This document shows positions 1 to 6,688 of a stretch of 11,258 nt of DNA, piece after piece. Made by a program: the position numbers and the translations under genes. The notes under the pieces are model-generated. The model was not told where the DNA came from and made no database searches. It was given only the letters and a program-made list of their open reading frames with translations. The stretch is from Halanaerobiales bacterium (GTDB lineage Bacteria; Bacillota_F; Halanaerobiia; Halanaerobiales; DTU029): assembly GCA_016278415.1 (NCBI GenBank), contig JADQBV010000289.1, positions 1 through 11,258 on the forward strand, written 5' to 3'. Position 1 is the stretch's first letter. Every line of letters starts with the position of its first letter.

Positions 1-262
1 CCTCTTTTACGTTCATTACATTCTGATTCTTTTTAGCTTTCTTAGCCTTTTTTGCTTGCTCATACTTATACTTCCCATAATCAAGTATTTTGCATACAGG
101 TGGTTTAGCCTGGGGAGCTACTTCAACCAAGTCTAATTCCTTTTCTTCAGACATTCTTATTGCTTCAGATATAGGTACAACACCTATTTGTTCTCCATCT
201 GAAGATATCAATCTTACCTCTCTTGCTCTGATTCGATCATTAATTCTTAAATCGTTATTGAT
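1..262 (-). CDS. infC: Translation initiation factor IF-3, N-terminal part (cut by window edge)
   Basis: IF3 binds the 30S subunit, blocks premature 50S joining and checks start-codon and initiator-tRNA fidelity. The visible 87 codons cover the N-terminal domain and the start of the lysine-rich linker. Family hallmarks are INDRIRAREVRLI, the SSDGEQIGVVPISEA segment, DLVEVAP and PPVCKILDYGKYKYE, followed by the basic linker KKAKKAKK. The C-terminal domain lies beyond the left edge. No ATG fits the 5' end. The best start is ATC at 262-260, nine bases after an AGGAGGT ribosome binding site (271-277), giving (M)NNDLRIND. An in-frame TTG at 292-290 has no ribosome binding site. Rare AUU/AUC/AUA starts are typical of infC and let IF3 repress its own translation. 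An attenuator leader and promoter precede it, and rpmI-rplT would be expected downstream, outside the window. The assignment is very secure; the exact start is an inference. Confidence 0.95.
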   Translation of the reverse strand, partial: MNNDLRINDRIRAREVRLISSDGEQIGVVPISEAIRMSEEKELDLVEVAPQAKPPVCKILDYGKYKYEQAKKAKKAKKNQNVMNVKE

Positions 263-355
263 CTTATTTACACCTCCTATAAAATTGGACAAATTAACCC
301 TCTGGTAATATAAACTCTCATCAGGAAAATTTGTAAATAAATAAAACTAAACATC

Positions 356-384
356 AAAAAAACGGATGGTAAGCACCACCCGTT
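356..384 (-). terminator. Attenuator terminator in the infC leader
   Basis: A rho-independent terminator reads leftward. The 10-bp stem has arms at 375-384 and 361-370 (AACGGGTGGT pairing with ACCATCCGTT, one G-U pair). The loop is GCTT and a run of six or more U residues follows (356-361). It sits about 95 bases before the infC start and so acts as a premature terminator rather than a gene-end terminator. Confidence 0.88.
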
Positions 385-524
385 CTAATTACATAAGCTA
401 TCTAATAGTTTACTATATGCATAGTTTTTGCATTTGCAAACTATTAGTAAAACATTAAGCTATTAACCAGTAAAACTGTATTTCACTGGTGAGAAACGGG
501 TAGTTTCTACTTTGTTTTATTCCG
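356..524 (-). promoter_or_regulatory. L20-type ribosomal-protein leader / transcription attenuator of infC
   Basis: This is the untranslated leader between the infC promoter and the infC operon. On the minus strand it contains several stem-loops. The first has stem GAAAC/GTTTC and loop TACCC (about 493-507). The second has stem ACCAGT/ACTGGT, and the third pairs CTAATAGTTT with AAACTATTAG. The leader ends in a terminator hairpin (361-384) with a U run. The stretch CTACCCGTT (495-503) is complementary, with one G-U pair, to AACGGGTGG in the 5' arm of the terminator. The two can therefore form a long-range pseudoknot that excludes the terminator. This layout upstream of infC matches the known Firmicutes L20 leader, in which free L20 stabilises termination. 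L20 binding is assigned by position and architecture, not by a covariance-model search. Confidence 0.8.
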
Positions 525-530
525 GATATT

Positions 531-560
531 AGTATAACACAATATCATCTTAAATGTCAA
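531..560 (-). promoter_or_regulatory. Sigma-A promoter for infC leader
   Basis: On the minus strand the -35 box is TTGACA (555-560) and the -10 box is TATACT (531-536), spaced by 18 bases; reading the -10 as TTATAC gives 17. Transcription should start near 524, immediately before the L20-type leader. The promoter begins only eight bases past the thrS stop codon, so infC can be transcribed independently of thrS. Confidence 0.85.
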
Positions 561-567
561 TTGTTTT

Positions 568-2511
568 TTAATTAACTTTTTCTTCTATCTCCTGCAGTAT
601 TTTTTCCTGAAAATCATCAACACTGATAGCACCTAGGTCTCCCTCTTTACGATCCCTTACAGATACTGTCTTGTCTTCGACCTCATTACTACCGACAATC
701 AACATATAAGGTATTTTTTCTAATTGTGCCTGACGAATCTTATAACCTAACTTTTCATTACTAGCATCCACTTCAACCCTGATTCCTTGTTTTTCTAAAT
801 CTTTCTTAACATTATAGGCATAGTCACTCTGATCCTCAGATATAGGTATAATAACTGCTTGAACAGGAGCCAACCATGTCGGGAATGCTCCAGCATGTTT
901 TTCAATTAACATAGCCAAAGTACGCTCATAACAGCCTATAGAAGTACGATGTATTACATATGGTCTCTTTTTCTCATTATCCTTATCTACATAGCTCATA
1001 TCAAATCTTTCTGGTAAAGCAAAGTCTATCTGTACTGTAATAATAGTATCTTCCTTGCCATGTACATTCCTGAATTGTATATCTAATTTGGGACCATAAA
1101 ATGCTGCTTCGTCTTCAACCTCTTTATAGTCAATATCAAGCTTATCAAGGATATTTTTCATTTTTTCTTGAGAATCTTCCCAAGCTTCTGGGTTATCTAT
1201 ATATTTACCCTTTTTATTCGGATCCCATTTTGAAAAGCGATACCAAATATCATCTTTAATATCCAAAACTTCCATAAAATAATTAATCAAATCAAGTACA
1301 CCCATAAATTCTTCTTCAAGTTGTTCTGGAGTACATATCAAATGACCTTCTGAAATAGTAAACTGTCTAACTCTGATTAAGCCATGCATTTCACCAGAAG
1401 ATTCATTTCTAAACAATGGTGATGTCTCTGAATATCTAATTGGTAAATCACGATAACTATGGAGTTTTGACTTATAAATCATAAACTGAAAAGGACAGGT
1501 CATAGGTCTCATACCCATTACTTCTTGATCCTTTTCCTCATCTCCCAATACAAACATATCATCCTTATAATGGTCCCAGTGTCCTGACACCTTATAAAGA
1601 TCACTTTTAGCCATAAACGGAGTCTTTGTTAACTGATATCCCCTTCGCTCTTCTTCGTCTTCTACAAAACGTTGGAGAATTTGAACTACTTTAGCCCCTT
1701 TAGGTTTTAATAATGGCAATCCCTGACCAATAGTATCTTCGGTCATAAAGAGATCTAGCTCACGACCGATTTTATTATGGTCACGCTTTTTAGCTTCTTC
1801 TACCCTCTCTAGATAATCATTAAGTTCAGATTTTTTAGGGAATGATGTTCCATATATTCGCTGTAACATCTTATTATTCTCGTCACCACGCCAATAGGCA
1901 CCAGCAAGACTAGTAAGTTTATATGCCTTCACCTTTCCAGTAGAAGGAAGATGTGGACCACGACAGAGGTCAGTAAATTCACCCTGATGATAGAGACTTA
2001 CATATTCATCATCAAAGTCTTCAATTAATTCTACTTTATAATTCTCTCCCTTTTCTTTCATTAATTCTATTGCATCATCCCTACTGATTAATTCTCGTTC
2101 AATAGGTAGATCTTCCTTAACGATTTTTTTCATCTCTTTTTCAATCTTTAAGAGATCTTCCTGTGTAAAGGTCTTATCTAAATCAAAATCATAGTAAAAA
2201 CCATCATCAATAGTAGGACCGATAGCTAGATTGACATTATCACCATATAACCTCTTAACAGCATGTGCCATAATATGTGCTGATGTATGCCTATATATCT
2301 CTAAACCCTCTTCTGAGCCAATGGTAATTATAGATAATTCGGCATCCTTATCTATATTTGTCTTCAAATCAACCATATTTCCATCTACAGTTCCTGCAAC
2401 AGCAGCACGTCCCAATCCTTTGCCTATACTATATGCAATTTCTTCAACTGTAACTCCGGCATCATAAGCCTTTTCTGAACCATCTGGTAAAGTAATCTTA
2501 ATTTCTGACAT
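568..2511 (-). CDS. thrS: Threonyl-tRNA synthetase
   Basis: A class II aminoacyl-tRNA synthetase that charges tRNA-Thr with threonine and hydrolyses mis-made Ser-tRNA-Thr. The 647 residues match the full-length bacterial enzyme. Domains in order are TGS (about 1-62), the editing domain (about 65-225) with HTSAH (H75, H79) and DLCRGPH (C183, H187), the catalytic core (about 245-545) and the anticodon-binding domain (about 550-645). The zinc ligands expected for threonine recognition are present as C339 (RPMTCP), H390 (FTISEGH) and H521 (HRTSIG). Motif 2 is seen as RNESSGEMHGLIRVRQ and motif 3 as CYERTLAMLIE. The ATG at 2511 follows the strong ribosome binding site AAAGGAGG. Nothing looks damaged. 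Expression is expected to be controlled by the T-box leader directly upstream. ytxC lies upstream and infC downstream. Confidence 0.98.
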   Translation of the reverse strand: MSEIKITLPDGSEKAYDAGVTVEEIAYSIGKGLGRAAVAGTVDGNMVDLKTNIDKDAELSIITIGSEEGLEIYRHTSAHIMAHAVKRLYGDNVNLAIGPTIDDGFYYDFDLDKTFTQEDLLKIEKEMKKIVKEDLPIERELISRDDAIELMKEKGENYKVELIEDFDDEYVSLYHQGEFTDLCRGPHLPSTGKVKAYKLTSLAGAYWRGDENNKMLQRIYGTSFPKKSELNDYLERVEEAKKRDHNKIGRELDLFMTEDTIGQGLPLLKPKGAKVVQILQRFVEDEEERRGYQLTKTPFMAKSDLYKVSGHWDHYKDDMFVLGDEEKDQEVMGMRPMTCPFQFMIYKSKLHSYRDLPIRYSETSPLFRNESSGEMHGLIRVRQFTISEGHLICTPEQLEEEFMGVLDLINYFMEVLDIKDDIWYRFSKWDPNKKGKYIDNPEAWEDSQEKMKNILDKLDIDYKEVEDEAAFYGPKLDIQFRNVHGKEDTIITVQIDFALPERFDMSYVDKDNEKKRPYVIHRTSIGCYERTLAMLIEKHAGAFPTWLAPVQAVIIPISEDQSDYAYNVKKDLEKQGIRVEVDASNEKLGYKIRQAQLEKIPYMLIVGSNEVEDKTVSVRDRKEGDLGAISVDDFQEKILQEIEEKVN

Positions 2512-2559
2512 ATCTCTTCCTCCTTTAGAATTTAAAAAAATAAATTTAAAAATCTAAAT

Positions 2560-2605
2560 AAAAATAGTAAAGACCTTATTCATCTACTTAGAGACGAATA
2601 AGGTC
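2560..2605 (-). terminator. T-box terminator hairpin of thrS leader
   Basis: A 14-bp hairpin is formed on the minus strand by the arms 2592-2605 and 2572-2585, with one G-U pair. A U-rich but interrupted tail (TTTACTATTTTTA) follows. The 5' arm shares bases with the antiterminator, so the two folds are mutually exclusive. Confidence 0.85.
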
Positions 2606-2912
2606 CGTGGTTCCACTCTATTGAGTCAATTTAAATATCAATAACTAATTTATCTATAAAATACATTACTAAAAATTTATAATTTGTAATATAAGTTCAT
2701 ATATATATTTATATATAAATCAAACTCACTTTTATGTTTTTAACGAATTCTTAATCCGGATAAAAATACTCATCTAAGATTTTCTTCCTACCAGCTCAGA
2801 AGTGGTCTTCAGATATAATATTTACAGGATGTTTTCAGCCACTGACATCCCTCTCTTAAGTAAATAAATATAACTTACTCTCTTCTTCATAGCATTTAGT
2901 ATTTTTCTATTT
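2572..2912 (-). promoter_or_regulatory. T-box riboswitch leader of thrS
   Basis: This leader reads through into thrS only when uncharged tRNA-Thr binds. The T-box core is TGGAACC (2609-2615), where the variable base A would pair with a U discriminator base on the tRNA. The antiterminator (2590-2619) can be drawn exactly: AGAG pairs with CTCT, then the seven-base T-box bulge, then ACG pairs with CGT. It competes with the terminator hairpin (2572-2605). Upstream, the long Stem I region includes a GGATGT/ACATCC arm near 2827-2851. On its 3' side is GAAGACCACTTC (2799-2810), in which ACC at 2804-2806, followed by A, is the likely threonine specifier codon. The T-box and terminator are clear from the sequence; the specifier position is inferred. 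Confidence 0.93.
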
Positions 2913-2918
2913 GATACA

Positions 2919-2948
2919 ATTATAATACCCTTTTTGTACATTTGTCAA
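2919..2948 (-). promoter_or_regulatory. Sigma-A promoter for thrS T-box leader
   Basis: On the minus strand there is a perfect -35 TTGACA (2943-2948) and a perfect -10 TATAAT (2919-2924), separated by 18 bases. The start is predicted near 2912, giving a leader of about 400 bases before the thrS ATG. The stretch between this promoter and the ytxC stop (2949-3043) is AT-rich, and I see no clear terminator in it. Confidence 0.87.
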
Positions 2949-3043
2949 GCTAAGAGATGTATTATTTCCTTAAATAATTAATATAAAATGAAATATACAA
3001 TTATATATATAATTTATTCCCTTTATTCTTCAATTTTATTTTC

Positions 3044-3940
3044 TTATTTATTATTATCTTCAATATTACTGTCTACAATATTCTCTTCTTTACAATTTTT
3101 TTTAACATTAACATCTTTTACATTACACAAATTACAACCCTCACATATTTCTACACGTTCATCAAAGATTTTCCTTACTGTAGCTTCAGTATCCTCTTTA
3201 TTGAAGTGTAAAATAATCTTTTCAGCAGCTACATTTATTAAAGCACTAACCAATAAATCTTCATATTCTACTTCTCCATCAAACATATCGGCTAAATAAC
3301 CCTCTAAATACTCATTATTAATAACATTTCCCTCTGTATCAAGTATTTTGAAAGAACCATTTTTAATTTGAATAACATTGGCTTGTTTTATCCTTGGCTC
3401 CTGAATATCAACAAAGTATTTTAGTAAGTCTATAAATTCATTATATTCTTTTTCAATTATAAAATCATCAACAGCCAACTCTACCGCTAATTTTAGCTCA
3501 TCTATATAGTCTTTTAACCTAAATCGAACAAACCCTTCTACATTTATATCCTGATTTTTATTAAAGTACCTTATAGTCTGTCTTATGATCTCTTCTCGAC
3601 GCAATATTTTACCTAACTTTTTATCAGGCGTTAGAGATTCATTCAGATGATTTACTGTCATTTCCCCTATAACATCCCTCTCATCTGTAGAGAAATGATT
3701 GTATTTGTGTTTTATTATCCGATTGATGAATTTCTTCTCCAAATGATCTACAACAACATCAGCAATAATGGTAGATACATATTCTAATGTGTTGAAATTC
3801 TTTCTTTGATCAAAATCTATTTTAAACAGGGTATAATCTTTACTTTCCTGTTCAGCAAATATGAAGCCAGCTCCGAACTGGTCCTTTAATTTGTTTTTAA
3901 TTTCTTCGGGATATTCAAGGGTAGAGATAGTAATCCCCAT
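3044..3940 (-). CDS. ytxC: YtxC-family protein (putative sporulation protein)
   Basis: I recognise this as the YtxC family, annotated in spore-formers as a putative sporulation protein; its biochemical role is unknown. Its place just upstream of thrS matches the arrangement in Bacillus. The start chosen is ATG at 3938-3940 (MGITISTLEYP), eight bases after AAGGAG, giving 298 residues. The upstream in-frame GTG (3947-3949) overlaps that ribosome binding site and cannot be the start. The protein is soluble-looking, charged and mainly helical, with no signal peptide or membrane segment. The C-terminus carries CEGCNLC plus a fourth cysteine (C266, C269, C272, C283 from the chosen start), followed by an acidic tail rich in Asp, Glu and Asn. 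The cluster could bind metal, but that is an inference. A weak -10-like TATAAT lies at 3966-3971. Confidence 0.85.
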   Translation of the reverse strand: MGITISTLEYPEEIKNKLKDQFGAGFIFAEQESKDYTLFKIDFDQRKNFNTLEYVSTIIADVVVDHLEKKFINRIIKHKYNHFSTDERDVIGEMTVNHLNESLTPDKKLGKILRREEIIRQTIRYFNKNQDINVEGFVRFRLKDYIDELKLAVELAVDDFIIEKEYNEFIDLLKYFVDIQEPRIKQANVIQIKNGSFKILDTEGNVINNEYLEGYLADMFDGEVEYEDLLVSALINVAAEKIILHFNKEDTEATVRKIFDERVEICEGCNLCNVKDVNVKKNCKEENIVDSNIEDNNK

Positions 3941-3949
3941 ATTAATCAC

Positions 3950-4258
3950 TCCTTATGTATATATTATTATATGAAGGTCACAATATTTGTATACAATATA
4001 TAGGTGAAGATAAATTGGTAAGTCTAAGAAGTGATTTATGATCTATTAAAATGCATCATAAAGAGTTGTTATAGGTTTTTTGACTGGATTTTTGAAATCT
4101 TTGAGTTGGGCTAAATTTGAGATTGCACTTAATAATTTTATCTATAAATAAAAAAAGACCATAAAGGTCGTTTATTTATCTTCATTTATAAATTTTTATT
4201 TATTTTAATCGAGAAAAATATATTATACTCCAGTTATTAATATATTTTAATAAAAAAA
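3950..4258. other. AT-rich intergenic region between ytxC and the tRNA pair
   Basis: No credible gene lies here; the longest reading frames are a few codons without ribosome binding sites. It holds a likely terminator for the tRNA transcript (4149-4180), a perfect 10-base palindrome TTGTATACAA (3987-3996) and a TATAAT-like -10 (3966-3971) pointing toward ytxC with no good -35. The remainder is low-complexity AT-rich sequence in which I see nothing further. Confidence 0.6.
4149..4180 (-). terminator. Probable terminator after the tRNA pair
   Basis: Reading leftward, GACC-TTTAT-GGTC (4157-4169) is followed by a run of seven T (4150-4156). Flanking A and T tracts could lengthen the short stem across a mismatch. 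It lies about 90 bases past the end of tRNA-Val and fits as the end of the tRNA transcript. The four-base GC core is modest, so confidence is moderate. Confidence 0.55.
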
Positions 4259-4335
<77 letters not shown>

Positions 4336-4341
4336 ATATTA

Positions 4342-4429
4342 TGGTGCCGGGGGTCGGGCTCGAACCGACACGGGAAAATTTCCCACCGGATTTTAAGTCC
4401 GATGCGTCTGCCTATTCCGCCACCCCGGC
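4342..4429 (-). tRNA. tRNA-Leu (anticodon TAA)
   Basis: An 88-base tRNA with an encoded CCA end and the long variable arm of the leucine class (GGGAAATTTTCCC region). The acceptor stem is GCCGGGG/CCCCGGC with discriminator A. The anticodon loop CTTAAAA gives TAA, which reads UUA and UUG. The T arm carries GGTTCGAGCC. It is the first gene of a two-tRNA transcript that starts about 65 bases upstream. Confidence 0.97.
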
Positions 4430-4452
4430 AATACCTTTCAAGTATTATGAAC

Positions 4453-4477
4453 TCTAAAAGCACATATAACTTTTAGA
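4453..4477 (-). repeat. Inverted repeat in the 5' leader of the tRNA transcript
   Basis: TCTAAAAG (4453-4460) and CTTTTAGA (4470-4477) are perfect complements across a nine-base spacer. The repeat lies between the promoter and tRNA-Leu, so the precursor RNA should carry a hairpin about 23 bases before the mature 5' end. It could mark a processing site, or it may simply be an AT-rich coincidence. Confidence 0.6.
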
Positions 4478-4500
4478 ACAATACTATAATGACAATAAGT

Positions 4501-4529
4501 ATTATAGCATTATGTATAATTAGTGTCAA
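4501..4529 (-). promoter_or_regulatory. Consensus sigma-A promoter for the tRNA pair
   Basis: On the minus strand there is TTGACA (4524-4529), a spacer of exactly 17 bases and TATAAT (4501-4506). This is a full consensus promoter, as expected for stable RNA. The start is predicted near 4494. The leader before tRNA-Leu holds an 8-bp hairpin (4453-4477). Confidence 0.92.
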
Positions 4530-4610
4530 GGTAAAATTTAAATAATTGCAATTATCTTGTGGTGCTCTCATAGTGAGATTTCCTTGATAAAATCTTACTA
4601 GTAAGAAACT

Positions 4611-6245
4611 TTAAATATTATATATATCTGAAAATTCTACATCCATTTTATCTATCAAATTATCAGCTTTATATTTTATTTTATTTTTAGTGGGGGTTTC
4701 GTAATTGTTTTCTACTGGAAGACTTACAAAAAACTCAGTACCTCTTCCATACTCACTTTCTAAATGAATTGTTCCTCCATGAAGTTCGACTAGTGACTTG
4801 ACTATTGATAATCCAATACCACTTCCCTCAGCACGCCTTGAAAAGGATTCATCTGCCTGTCTAAAATGATCAAAAATAATATTTATTTTCTCTTCTTTAA
4901 TACCAACCCCAGTATCCCTTACTGTTATTAATATTCTGTCTCCTCCTTGTTCAGATATATTTATAGATATTTTATCACCATCATCAGTAAACTTAATTGC
5001 ATTAGAAATCAAATTAAGAAATATTCTCTCAATAGAAAAAGGATCACATTTAATAATTTCTTCATCAAAATCTGAATGGAAGCAAATACTTTTGTTTTGC
5101 TCTAGAATATAACTCTCAGTTGAAGCAACTATTTGCTCAATAATTGAAACAATATTATAAAGGCCAAAATTTATTTCATAATTATCTACACCAATCTTCG
5201 TTAAATCAATAATATTATTTGATAATTTTAAAAGGCGCATACTGTTTTGCTTTATTATATTTAAATATTTTGTTTCTTTATAAAAACCCTTTTTATTTAA
5301 AGAACGTGCTAAAATCTGTAAAGCCGAAAAAATTAAATTCAATGGTGTTTTTATTTCATGTGATAGATTAGAAAAAAATTGTGTTTTTATCTTATTGTAC
5401 TTTAATTCTTCTTTTTGACTGTTTATAATTTCTTCCTGTCTTTTTATATCACTTATATCCTTTGAGTATGCTAAAAGATACATTTCCTTATCATCTTCTC
5501 CTTTAACCAGCACTGCATTGAGATAAGCCCATACGATTTTACCATCTTTTCTTATATATCTTTTTTCAATGCCAAAAGAATCAATATCACCTTTAAAAAG
5601 TTCTTCGAATTTTTCCCTAGTTTTTTCTAAATCTGCTGGATAAGTAATATCAAAAAAATCAATATTCTTCAACTCTTCTAGACTATATCCTAACATATTT
5701 GACATTGCCTGATTAACTTTAAGATTTCTATGTATATCAACAATCATCATTCCAATATTTGTTTTTTCAAAATTCAATCGAAATAGTTTTTGGCTTATTG
5801 ACAACGTTCTATTAGAAACCTTTAGCTCTCTTGATAATTCCTCTAGTTTCCGATTGTTTATTTTCAACTGTTCTTCCAAATATTTGCGTTTTGTGATGCC
5901 CCTTATATTTACTATTATACCTATAATTTCATTGTTTTCATACATAAAATTGGCCACAGCTTCAACCCAGATATAGCAACCATATATATCTCTTATCCTA
6001 AAGTCTAACCTGCCATCTATTAATCGCTTATAACTTATAAGTATTTCAATAGTTTTTACTTTATCTAGGTCATCAGGATGAATAAATTCATAAATTAGTA
6101 CACCGATAAGTTCTTCTGACTTATATCCAAGTAGTTTTTTTATAGATGGGCTTATATAACTTATTTTTAGTTTTAAATCAAGTAAGCAGATAATATCTGA
6201 CATTGCTAATAGAATTTTGCTCATTTTATCATATTGTTCACCCAT
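4611..6245 (-). CDS. Soluble PAS-PAS sensor histidine kinase (orphan)
   Basis: A two-component sensor kinase that should autophosphorylate a histidine and pass the phosphate to a response regulator not encoded here. Domain order is PAS 1 with PAC (about 8-122), a short coiled coil (about 122-152), PAS 2 with PAC (about 153-270), a linker helix, HisKA and HATPase_c. The phospho-acceptor is H296 in FFSNLSHEIKTPLN. ATP-site motifs are the N box NLISNAIKFT (N411, N415), G1 DTGVGI (D444), F box FDHFRQ and G2 GSGIGLSIVK (G474, G476, G478). A tail of about 34 residues (511-544) has no domain I recognise. There is no signal peptide or membrane segment, so it should sense a cytoplasmic cue. The ATG at 6245 follows GGAGG by seven bases. 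Soluble orphan PAS kinases often feed Spo0A in spore-formers, but that role is only an inference here. Confidence 0.93.
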   Translation of the reverse strand: MGEQYDKMSKILLAMSDIICLLDLKLKISYISPSIKKLLGYKSEELIGVLIYEFIHPDDLDKVKTIEILISYKRLIDGRLDFRIRDIYGCYIWVEAVANFMYENNEIIGIIVNIRGITKRKYLEEQLKINNRKLEELSRELKVSNRTLSISQKLFRLNFEKTNIGMMIVDIHRNLKVNQAMSNMLGYSLEELKNIDFFDITYPADLEKTREKFEELFKGDIDSFGIEKRYIRKDGKIVWAYLNAVLVKGEDDKEMYLLAYSKDISDIKRQEEIINSQKEELKYNKIKTQFFSNLSHEIKTPLNLIFSALQILARSLNKKGFYKETKYLNIIKQNSMRLLKLSNNIIDLTKIGVDNYEINFGLYNIVSIIEQIVASTESYILEQNKSICFHSDFDEEIIKCDPFSIERIFLNLISNAIKFTDDGDKISINISEQGGDRILITVRDTGVGIKEEKINIIFDHFRQADESFSRRAEGSGIGLSIVKSLVELHGGTIHLESEYGRGTEFFVSLPVENNYETPTKNKIKYKADNLIDKMDVEFSDIYNI

Positions 6246-6384
6246 TTGTTTACCTCCAAGTTAAATTAAAACACACCCCTAATTTTAGATATAATTCTAT
6301 ATACTTATAAATATTCCTGCTAAATAAGCTAATTTTATCTATATTATTAATTTTCTAAAAATTTTATCATGGTTTCCCTGTAGA

Positions 6385-6414
6385 TTAACAAATATAGTAG
6401 GCTTAACATATACT
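6385..6414 (+). promoter_or_regulatory. Candidate promoter for the tiny membrane protein
   Basis: Two overlapping readings are possible. One is sigma-A-like: TTAACA (6385-6390), 18 bases, TATACT (6409-6414), each box one base off consensus. The other resembles the sporulation factor sigma-K: an AAC element near 6387 and, about 16 bases later, CATATACTT against the consensus CATANNNTA. The sequence alone does not decide between them. Confidence 0.5.
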
Positions 6415-6463
6415 TTAATAAGACTAACGAAAAAAATCCATTTCATAAAAGGAGATTTGTTTC

Positions 6464-6550
6464 ATGGGTGTTTATGCTGGTGGAGATAATGCATATGTTA
6501 TTTTTTTAATATTAATCCTCTTAGTTCTCGGTGGAGGTTACGGAATATAA
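6464..6550 (+). CDS. Tiny glycine-rich single-pass membrane protein, YjcZ-like
   Basis: A 28-residue protein and the only plus-strand gene I support. The N-terminal part is MGVYAGGDN, followed by a hydrophobic helix and a glycine-rich end (AYVIFLILILLVLGGGYG). This Gly/Tyr head plus single helix resembles the YjcZ family of tiny sporulation-associated membrane proteins, which usually have about 25 to 50 residues. The resemblance is in pattern and not a proven homology. Support for a real gene comes from AAAGGAG nine bases before the ATG, a promoter candidate upstream (6385-6414) and a strong terminator 45 bases after the stop. It stands alone, divergent from the histidine kinase and convergent with the GH2 operon. 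A type I toxin or a signalling peptide is possible, but I see no antitoxin RNA or exporter gene. Confidence 0.75.
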   Translation: MGVYAGGDNAYVIFLILILLVLGGGYGI

Positions 6551-6595
6551 TGTCTAAATATGTTATTAATAATAATAAAATAGATTGAAATTTAT

Positions 6596-6626
6596 AAAAG
6601 GTCAACAGATTACTGTTGACCTTTTT
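6596..6626. terminator. Strong bidirectional terminator between the tiny gene and the GH2 operon
   Basis: A 13-bp perfect stem AAAAGGTCAACAG/CTGTTGACCTTTT encloses the loop ATTA and is followed on the plus strand by further T runs (CTTTTTCTAGCTTTTTTC). The A tract on the left side gives TTTT on the minus strand as well. It should therefore end both the tiny membrane-protein transcript (+) and the GH2 operon transcript (-). Confidence 0.92.
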
Positions 6627-6688
6627 CTAGCTTTTTTCTAATTTGTTTTCAAACGTGTTAGACAAAATTTTGACCATTTAATATTAAC

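Noticed and set aside
90..308. Plus-strand reading frame of 72 codons opposite infC
   Set aside because: It is antisense to the clearly conserved IF3 coding sequence and its leader, and has no ribosome binding site or recognisable protein features.
2988..3299. Plus-strand reading frame of 103 codons opposite the end of ytxC
   Set aside because: Its Ser/Leu/Ile-rich composition is the expected shadow of the acidic, Asn-rich YtxC C-terminus. It has no ribosome binding site.
4141..4192. Minus-strand frame of about 14 codons across the tRNA terminator (MKINKRPLWSFFIYR)
   Set aside because: It has no ribosome binding site and coincides with the terminator hairpin and T run, so it is not credible as a peptide gene.
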